A stretch of DNA of 64,000 nt from Eunapius fragilis (lineage: Eukaryota; Porifera; Demospongiae; Spongillida; Spongillidae): positions 10,264,559 to 10,328,558 of the forward strand of contig OY811973.1 in assembly GCA_963681505.1 (NCBI GenBank), given 5' to 3'. A program made the translations under genes and the position numbers. The notes under the pieces are model-generated. The model saw only the letters and a list, made by a program, of their open reading frames with translations, searched no databases and had not been told where the DNA came from. Below are positions 56,220 to 64,000 of the stretch, in pieces. The number at the start of each line of letters is the position of its first letter. Within the stretch, counting starts at the first letter, position 1.

Positions 56220-56345
56220 GGGAGGAGGGGGGGGGGGGGGGGGGGGGGGGTGGCTCAAAGACATATTATTCATGGATTTCACCCGTACATGGTGATAGAT
56301 GATACCATGTAGGGTGAAATTCAATGAATAAAATGACTTTGAGCT
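56220..56345. mobile_element. Small foldback element with poly-G edge
   Basis: After a poly-G run (56226-56251), GGCTCAAAGACATATTATTC and ATTTCACCC pair with the inverted GGGTGAAATTCAATGAATAA and GACTTTGAGCTCCCC. Confidence 0.7.
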
Positions 56346-56359
56346 CCCCCTATTAAGAC

Positions 56360-58375
56360 TTTTCCTAAATTGGACACCGTGATAGTTGAGTATAAAAATT
56401 TTTTTCCTACTCGTCAATGTTTGAAATCATTTTTATCAATAATGACTTGAGCCTAATAATGCAGCTCTGTTGGCAAACTAGTTTTCCAAAAGAGATTGAA
56501 ATTGTAGCTTATCACGTGACACCTTACTTTCTATTTTGGGAATTTGTATTCCTTGTCCTGAAAAAACATTTTTAGCTGATTTCTCCCCTATTCGGAAACA
56601 GATCAGGCTAAACATTGCCATATAACTACCCCATATATAACTGCACTACTTGGTCGGGCCGAAAGTTGAATGCGCTAAACGGTTCGAGCTAGGACCGTGG
56701 CTGCAAATGTGCTGTTTTAGAGGGAAACGCATTTAGCTGATTGTCGCGTATTGCTATGAGAGTTTTGGCTACCGTACCTAAAAAATGCATAGAAGACAGG
56801 TATCTGTATCTGAAATGCTAGTACAGTAGTGGACCGTATATAAGGCGCTCGGCAACATGGCGCGGATCGTATATAAGGCGTGTGGTTTGATCGCCTATAA
56901 GGCGTAATCTACGACTATAAGACATATCATTTTTTAGGGTCACAAACCACACCAATATGAATACACATCACATTCATGCATCAGCCCTAGCACGTGTACA
57001 GTGCAGGTTCTGATTATGATTAGTGGCATCAAACCCACAAGTACGACCTTGCAGCTTGAGTATATAGAACATTCGCCAAAAAGGCGATCGTTATAAGGCG
57101 CCGATTATGTAACCAGCCTTATAGACGATCCACTACTGTAATAATAAAATTATAATTATTGACAGTATTGTGGTTATCGTGGTTATGATTGAGATCGAGC
57201 AAGTTGAAATCGGTTCTTTTCAGAACCAAACGGAGAGTCCATTAGCACGCAGGCTGCCACGAAAAGCTGGCAGACAGGGACCACCACTTTGGGAAGGTTT
57301 GAAGCCAAGGAGCACTCCAAGAGGAAACCCTAAAGCGGCTGGTTTGCAGCGGCAATCGTTGTTTCGTGCCAGAAAGCTTGAGCTGGCGAGCAGAGCTCGA
57401 AGGACTGCTATCAGTAAGTGCAACCAAAGAACTTGTGTTAGCCGAGTACATGCAGACGTTCATGCTAGGACACTCGCATTGAGAATGTACTAGCTACATC
57501 GAGCTGAGCGAGGGGATTTCTCCAAGCGATGCAAAGAGAAAGGTCAAAAAGATGCTTCTGATTTTAATGCAATCACCGTGAAAAGATGGGTTACTGCCTG
57601 ATGAGTAGTTGGAGTTACAATATGAATACATGCATACTGTATGTACATTTATCGATGTGTATACACTTCAAACCTTCCCAAAGTGGTCGTCCCTGTCTGC
57701 CAGCTCTTCGTGGCAGCCTGCGTGCTAATGGACTCTCCGTTTGGTTATGAAAAGAACCGTTTTCAACTTGCTCGATCTCAATCATAACCACGATAACCAC
57801 AATACTGTCAATAATTATAATTTTATTCATCCGAAAATGGCTAACTTTTGAGAGCCAACATTCGAGGCAAACATTTTAGCGGCAGAGTAAACGAAACTTC
57901 TCGGTAAACTAGCGTTTCAGATACAGATACCTGTCTTCTATGCATTGTTTAGGTACGGTAGCCAAAACTCTCAAAGCAATACGCGACAATCAGCTAGATG
58001 CGTTTCCCACTAAAACAACACATTTGCAGCCGCGGTCCTCGAACCATTTAGCGCATTCAACTTTCGGCCCGACGAAGTAGTGCAGTTATGTATGAGGTAG
58101 TTATATGGAAATGTTTAGCCTAATCTGTTTCCGAATAGAGGAGAATTCAGCTAAAAATGTTTTTTCAGGACGAGGAACACAAATTCCCCAAAATAGAAAG
58201 TAAGGTGTCACGTGATAAGCTACAATTTCAATCTCTTTTGGAAAACTAGTTTTCCAACGAAACTACATTATTAGAATTTTTATAGCTCAGGTCATTATTG
58301 ATAAAAATGATTTCAAACATTGACGAGTAGGAAAAAAATTTTATACTCAACTACCACGGTGTCCACTTTACGCCT
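56360..58375. mobile_element. Two-kilobase foldback element with very long arms
   Basis: Outer arms 56370-56822 and 57910-58370 are inverted copies (TGGACACCGTG, AGTTGAGTATAAAA, GTTTGAAATCATTTTTATCA, TAGAAAGTAAGGTGTCACG, CATAGAAGACAGGTATCTG). Inner arms 57145-57305 and 57660-57835 are also inverted copies (TAATTATTGACAGTATTGTG, GATCGAGCAAGTTGAAA, GGAGAGTCCATTAGCACGC, TGGCAGACAGGGACCAC). The left arm was interrupted by the MITE at 56822-57140 and has lost about 90 bases there. The unique centre (57305-57660) has no recognised gene. The arm frame around 57215-57440 is open on both strands but resembles no known family. Confidence 0.85.
56822..57140. mobile_element. MITE with TA ends (mariner/Tc1-like)
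   Basis: The ends TACAGTAGTGGACCGTATAT and GACGATCCACTACTGTA are inverted, with subterminal ATAAGGCG/CGCCTTATA-type copies repeated inside. The TA at both edges fits a TA target. It shares TACAGTA termini with the MITE at 21475. Confidence 0.82.
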
Positions 58376-60680
58376 ATGCAGCAGTCATTCCAGTAAGGTC
58401 CTCATCTGGCACTCCCATCCAGTAGTATTTTAAGGGGTCACCATAATAGGCAGGATCTTTGAAGTGGTTGTACTGGGTCAGGTGGCACATGCAGGGACCC
58501 TTTTCTCAATGACTGGAGGATCAGGTTCAGAAGGTACCTCATCCCCAACAGTATGTTCTGGTGTTGCTGATGCTTGATCAAACATCCCTGCTATGGGTGC
58601 CAACTTCCCAGCTATGTGTGTCAACCTCTGAGTTGACATATACTCTTCTTCAAACTTCTCATCTGTGCCCAGCAATGGTGCCGCGGCTTCAGGCAATTGA
58701 AGTTGGCTGTTTGTTTCCAGTGACCATTAGAACAATGGTTTTCATTCGCGCGAATGGGGTTGACATTCACTGCGATCTGAAGCAATGAGGAAGAACCCTG
58801 TTGGCTAAGATTAACTGGATTAGAACAGAAATGAAGGACATCATAAGACGTTGGTCAAGAATGCGAGCTGTGAGGGATTTGCAACCTATTATGGGAATAG
58901 CCAGTCACTACACTGCCCTCAAACATGTAGCTCCTGTTCTCATTGGAATGTGCATAACACTGCATAGCAAATCTTCTTAAATCACATGGGAGGAATACCA
59001 TTATTCATTTCATTATATCTCTCATTTACTACTCTGCATGGGCATGCAGGGAAAATGGTAAATGCAACTATCCAGTGGCGAATCCGGGGGAAGGGGGGGG
59101 GGGGGGGGGGGGGGCACAAATCATATTTATGGTACATGCATGGGAAAATTAATTGTAAATATGATTTGCCCCCCCCCCCCCCTGAATCCGCTACTGCTTT
59201 CTGTTGGTGGATTAAATTTTCATTATGTAGTATACACGAATACTCACGGCAGAAACTTGGTTTGTGTTTATCAAGTGACAGTACAAGAAATGTGGTACGA
59301 ATTCTCAGATCAAACCATGATGCGGTAGTCAATGACATGGTAGATATTGTAGATGAATTGCATAAGGGTTCTGTGAGAAGCTCATTAAGAACACACCTAG
59401 CTGGTATGGTATATTCTTGTTAAGAAAAGGTCGGCAATAGTGGCATATGTATACACATTTTCTGCATCACCATTTACCGGAATGTGAGCTTTCAATCTCA
59501 ACCATGCCTCTGTATTGTCTAGACACCCGTTTAAGTAGACACAAATGCTCACAGCAACAGCATGGAAACTCTGGGTCATCTTTGAAGTTTGATTGTGGTG
59601 TGGCAATGAGGTCAGCATGAGTAACTTTCAAGTGTCTCCAAAAGCAGCCTAGACCAAATGATGAGTGGTCTTCACTAACTACAACATCTCAGCTCCATCC
59701 TCACTGAACAAATTGAACAAGCTCCCCTTCAAGCCCAGTAAAGCTATCAAGTCGTCAATATCCCCTGCCTGAATGGCTGAATCAATAGCCTTAATGGTCA
59801 TATGGCACATGCCGGCAGAGTACAGAAGCCTAGTGAACATCCGCAGTATACAGGATAGTGAGGTGCAGATGCCCGAATAACCGTCAACGGATTGGAGCTC
59901 ACAATAATTAGGATGTCCAAGATGTACTGAGTCTAATTTCAAAGCTGTATTGTTCTGAACATGACCACACTCTGAGTCACGATCATCAAGGCAGACATTT
60001 GGAACAGTGACTTGTGCTCAAGACTATCATGTAGAAGGCAACACTCACATGTACATCTCCATTTTATGGTCGCATGGTATATTCTTATCCCTGTCCCCTA
60101 TCTCCTCTGCTACTACACACCTACCATTGAGGTCTATACTGGTATGGCACCTGGTTTCTTGTGTTAGTGTAGGAAATGGCAAAGACATAGGGGTAAGAGC
60201 CACCAGTATGATACCTATTCCCATGCAACTAAAATATCATTTACTGTTAATTTGATTGCATTAACTTCGCAAATAGCTTTTAGCAATGACCCTGCATTTG
60301 CTCTTGGTGCACTAAATGCTTCATGCAGCAAGTAATGCATCTGTGCATGCACTAATATTACTTACTGCCGCACAGGCATATCTAGCAACAACTTTTTGAA
60401 CTAGCCATGGATGGGTTTTACAAAAGGCATTGTTTGATTCGGTTATATCGCTAAGAATAACTTTTTCTAAACCACCATTATACTCTGTCAGTGTATGAGA
60501 GTTGGGTTCATACAGGGAGTAGCTATATGGAAAAGGAGGTGGTTACAGTCATTCAAATTTCACCTTTAGTACTAAAACATGCAGCAAGACTGTAACAAGA
60601 CAGTTTCTTATGCTACCATATTGCCGCACAAGTGATTTGCCATCGTCGGGACATTATTTGACCTCTATCTTGCAAGCTTG
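58376..60680. other. Low-information stretch with weak open frames and one small element
   Basis: A stop-free plus-strand segment at 58789-58980 reads INWIRTEMKDIIRRWSRMRA and onward. A minus-strand frame at 59679-59942 (MKLDSVHLGHPNYCELQSVD...) is also open. Neither is recognised; both may be exon or transposon-protein remnants. A G/C-edged foldback element (59073-59196) interrupts the first region. Confidence 0.35.
59073..59196. mobile_element. Small element with CAGTGGCGAATCC / GGATTCGCCACTG-like ends
   Basis: The left end CAGTGGCGAATCCGGGGG is followed by poly-G; the right end CCTGAATCCGCTACTG is preceded by poly-C. Inside, CAAATCATATTTA and TAAATATGATTTG pair. The ends resemble those of the 60.68-kb and 54.67-kb elements. 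No clear duplication was found. Confidence 0.7.
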
Positions 60681-61550
60681 CAGTGGCGGATCCAGGGGGG
60701 GGGGGTCCAGGGTGTCTGGACCCCCCCCTCGAACCTGAATATGAATATAATTAGCATATGACGTGTCGCACGTGAGATATACATTTCTACGGAGTGCACT
60801 TCGTGAAGTTGCTAAATAGCTTATTCTTATTGCTTATTCATTGGTTAGTACTATATTTTAGTTCTGTAAATTGCGAGATACGTAGTAGGCTGGTATTTAT
60901 ACGACAGGTAAATGTATTCCAAAATGATAACCCACGGTCGTAATATAGAGCGATTCTTTCCGCAGTTATTTTGGTTCGTGCTCTATTATTAGTACCCATC
61001 AAGGTTGAATGCACCTTGCTGCAAGACCATTGCAAATTTAAATTTTAAATTATAAATTTTAACAAAGAAACTAAGCCGGTGCATGTAACGTACAATGCAA
61101 ATCTGCGACGAAACACACTAGCCGTATAAATCCGCAAAACCACAATAGCCTGGAAACCAGAACGCAACGGAGTGGCACGCATTTATTGGTTGTGATTGTT
61201 TCCGTTTCTAATCCCCTTAAATGTACAATCTGTGGAATGTGTGCAAAACAATTTTTCGGTAAATTTTAAGTGGTTCAAATAGCAAAGGAAACCGCATGCA
61301 TGTAGCAACACAGCCATTTAAATCCATAAGACTACAATAGCCTGGAAACCCGGCAGAATGTAACGGAGTGTCACTCATTTATTGGTGTTGATTGCCTTAG
61401 TTTCCAATCCCCGGCCCCCTTACATGTACAATCTGGGGAAAAATTGGAATGCGCACCAAAAAATTTTTCGCGCGCTTCGCGCGCGCCCCTCCCCCTCATC
61501 AATTATTCATATCGGACCCCCCCCTCGCCAAAATCCTGCATCCGCCCCTG
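60681..61550. mobile_element. Element with CAGTGGCGGATCC ends, ~0.87 kb
   Basis: The left end CAGTGGCGGATCCAGGGGGG and the right end GCATCCGCCCCTG are inverted with mismatches. GCTTG lies outside both edges. The interior contains two diverged direct copies (61.14-61.20 and 61.33-61.40 kb) sharing ACTACAATAGCCTGGAAACC-type sequence. No transposase is recognised. Confidence 0.68.
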
Positions 61551-61659
61551 GCTTGTATTTGACTGGTTATAAATAGGGGCTATTTTATTTTATTGGTTTG
61601 TTTGCATGTGCAATTTAGAGTTCTACATATAATCAGATACATTTTTAGCAGCACGGTTC

Positions 61660-61975
61660 TCTACAAGATCCTCTAGCTCGTGATTTCGTTTCCTTTTGGG
61701 CGGCAGATCGCTTGGCATCATAGCTGGCGCGCTCATAGGCCTTCTTCTTTTCTGGATCAGCCTTGTACCTGCTGCGCTCATAGGCCTTCTTCTTTTCCGA
61801 ATTAGCTTCGTAGCGTAAGCTGTCGCGCTTATAGGCCTTCTTCTTTTCTGAATTAGCCTCGTAGCTGGCGCGCTCTTAGGCCTTCTTCTTTTCCGGATCA
61901 GCTTGTAGTGGTCGCCTTCTTCTTTTCAGAATTCGCTTTATAGCCTGCTCAGGCTTTAAGGTCCGTGGATAAATG
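61660..61975 (-). pseudogene. Fragment of a charged-repeat protein (E-K-K-K-A-Y-E-R repeats)
   Basis: On the minus strand about six copies of a 14-16-residue repeat are visible (DPEKKKAYERASYDAKRSAA, NSEKKKAYKRDS, SEKKKAYERSRYKADPEKK), with at least one stop (KKKA-stop-ERAS) and frame changes. The repeat is Lys/Glu/Ala-rich and probably helical. It belongs to the same style as the 6.4-6.7 kb fragment. Confidence 0.65.
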
Positions 61976-62005
61976 TGCCGTTCAATTCTATTACACGAAT
62001 GGCAC

Positions 62006-62482
62006 CTATACAGGATTATTTTGTAACACACTATCTAACAGGTGTCTTGAAAGGACATTGGGCGGGACAGCAGAGCTCGAACATTTGCCCTCACCAGGGA
62101 CTCCCGTACAAACTGGAGGTAGCCTATTGTAGCGTGTAGCAAGACGAGAAGCCAATCGTGCCAGGTGCTGCCTAGCTTCTGTATCCCAACACCCATAACT
62201 CTCCACAGCTAGTGGGAAACACTTCCACCCAAGCTCAGAACATTTCTCATCATTGGCGTTATGCTTCCGCTGTTCAGCTGCCAAAGCTGCTGACCCTGCC
62301 GTCACACTCCCTTCAGTAAAGGTACTTGGATTAAGCGGCGATGTGATGGTAATGTCAAATGCAGCTGGCTTGCCTAACATCCAGTCAGGGACCAGAACAT
62401 CAGCAGGTCGTGTACGACATTGGTCATGTCCAAGACCACTCCCTGCTTCAACACTGGCACCAATGCAGGCTCGCGTCTGCAA
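62006..62482 (-). pseudogene. Retroelement-like ORF fragment (DITITSPL family)
   Basis: A 158-codon minus-strand frame: CRTRPADVLVPDW, AAFDITITSPLNPSTF, ALAAEQRKHNANDEKCSELG, FPLAVESYGCWDTEA, ARLASRLATRYNRLPP. The order of motifs is repeated in the broken fragment at 29.44-29.89 kb. The spacing of Asp, Asp and Glu/Lys around a strand (LVPDW...AFDITITSP...Q/K) could fit a PD-(D/E)XK-type nuclease; this is inference only. No upstream reverse transcriptase is in the window, so it is a fragment. Confidence 0.6.
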
Positions 62483-63000
62483 GTCTCCGTATTAATATTT
62501 ACATTTTCGATCAATTTTTCCAAATTTTCTTCAATTCCCTTATTTATAATTTTTGACCAAATTTATTCAATTTTGGCATCATGCATCATTGATTTTTCCG
62601 TCGCGCGTTCGATTTCCTATTGTGTAGAATAATTGGATAATTGCATACTCGTGGATAAAAGTGGTCGTATAGAAGATCTGTCACATTAATTAATTAAATT
62701 AGACACTTCAATATTTTTTTCAAATTGGTATTTGCTAAACAAATTTGATATCATTAGAAAGAGGAAAATTTGTCTTACAAAACAATATATTTGGATCAAA
62801 TTTACATTGTTAATGTCAATAGTTGTAGCGCCTCAAACATCAATCTTTGCGCGGTAGATAATGTACGCAGAATGATTGGAGCGGTAAAAAAAAATTGTGA
62901 CGGTTGTGCTTATCTTGCTTGTAGCCCACGTAACAGTGCGAATTATTGAACCACAATCGTTTGGCACATAAAAAGGACACACAAAAATGAATAAAATACG
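62483..63000. other. AT-rich stretch, nothing recognised
   Basis: No gene or repeat structure was recognised between the retroelement-like fragment and the next minus-strand open frames. Confidence 0.4.
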
Positions 63001-63001
63001 T

Positions 63002-63800
63002 CTACAAACCGATTTCATCTATGTACAAATCACCGGTTATGAAATCTTCCAAAAACGCAAAAATTGTCATTGTAACGTCATCTCCTTCCTCAGATTCGCC
63101 AGGCTTCCAATATGTAGCAGTACGTAATTTTAGCAACGTTGAACTTTGATAAAAGTTTTACAGAGATTGTATGACCTTCATATAGCACGTTTTGCTCATC
63201 CACAAACCACATGTGTTCAAAGTAATGCCCACTTACACATAATGGGTCATGAAGTATATTTTTAATTATGTTTGCTTGATCATCATTTAACTCTTGGAAT
63301 TCAAGCATCAATTCTGTCTTGCCTTCTGATACATTGCGAAGTTTTTTCTCTAGTCTGTGTCGAAAACTGGCATCTTTTTTCTGATTTTTTTCTATAAGTC
63401 TTTTATCTAGCTGCTTTGTTATATTTTCTTCATGTTTCTACCAAGCAGTCCTCATTTTGTTTGCCTGTGGGATACTGAACTGTACCATTTTATCTTGTTC
63501 TTGCTTGGTCTTATTAGACAGCTAATTCTGGTCTTACCCTTTCCATCAAAAAATCCAATTTTGGCATATTGCCTGCATATTCAAATAACTTTTGGCAGCC
63601 AAAGATGCCACCATTTCGACACATTCCATTATATTTTTATTTGTTATCTTCATATACATGTAAATCACCAGTCCTTTCCTTATAATCTGTGCTCTTAAAC
63701 AATTATTCTCATCTAAATCATATCTGAAATTATCTACAAACTTTTTTAAATCTGAAAGAGTCTTCATTATTCTAGCGGAAATAAGGTAACCAAATATCAT
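63002..63800 (-). pseudogene. Unrecognised protein fragment(s), probably transposon-derived or partial gene
   Basis: Minus-strand frames at 63546-63800 (KTLSDLKKFVDNFRYDLDEN) and 63090-63311 (ELNDDQANIIKNILHDPLCV, HYFEHMWFVDEQNVLYEGHT) are followed, in another frame from about 63125 down to the stop near 62995, by WKPGESEEGDDVTMTIFAFL and EDFITGDLYIDEIGL-stop. The pieces read like one acidic C-terminus with a frameshift or tiny intron near 63110. I do not recognise the family. Confidence 0.4.
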
Positions 63801-64000
63801 AGCTCACACAATAAATAAGTAAATTGTATAGTGGGTACTGTTTGGCGTGGGCACGAGGCCTTTAGAAAATAAGGCTGGGAACTACACTAGCTTAGTTATA
63901 TTTTATGCCAAGACAGATTATCATAGGATGTGTTGATATCCACTCTGCTTCTCCGTGCCTCTCTTATAATAAGGTGTGCTATATATAGGAATACTTTTAG

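Noticed and set aside
57170-57493. 107-codon basic ORF in the foldback arm
   Set aside because: It lies in an inverted-repeat arm and is equally open on the other strand; no domain is recognised.

Overview
The window is animal nuclear DNA, most likely from a sponge or another early-branching marine invertebrate. Three things point that way: multi-exon genes with short GT-AG introns, a gene complement of SRCR, Kelch/Death, caspase-like and sacsin/HEPN proteins, and dense small foldback transposons. The species assignment is inference from domain content; nothing in the sequence names the organism. No tRNA, rRNA, CRISPR or prokaryotic operon structure was seen.

Genes, left to right: (1) a decayed minus-strand HEPN fragment of a sacsin-like gene (about 0.69-1.6 kb); (2) a frameshifted caspase-like pseudogene on the minus strand (7.75-9.06 kb); (3) a large minus-strand sacsin-like gene (11.4-21.3 kb) with two HSP90-type ATPase/sacsin repeat regions and a C-terminal HEPN domain, interrupted by one in-frame TGA; (4) an intact caspase-like gene on the plus strand (23.4-24.9 kb) whose C-terminus contains a small transposon in frame; (5) a plus-strand Kelch - coiled coil - Death domain gene, for which I could chain 15 exons (30.5-37.7 kb); (6) a third caspase-like gene on the plus strand (39.9-41.3 kb); (7) a plus-strand three-SRCR type I membrane receptor, for which I could chain 8 exons from signal peptide to stop (46.4-49.8 kb).

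The rest is mostly mobile DNA. It includes a 257-bp palindromic MITE with a TTAA duplication and a matching empty site. There are three or four elements with hAT-like 8-bp duplications. A 2.7-kb TIR element carries a 7-bp duplication and sits inside a tandem duplication. A dispersed MITE family shares the core GAGAAAGTTGGTGGGATATAGG (given in parts in the entries). Several long-armed inverted repeats, fragments of retroelement-like and charged-repeat ORFs, a 24-bp minisatellite, a GT microsatellite, many poly-G/poly-C tracts and one 200-base assembly gap make up the remainder.

Taken together, three caspase-like proteases (two apparently intact), sacsin-HEPN protein(s), a Kelch-Death adaptor and an SRCR receptor lie within 50 kb. 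This looks like an innate-immunity or cell-death neighbourhood. Functional linkage among these genes is a hypothesis only.
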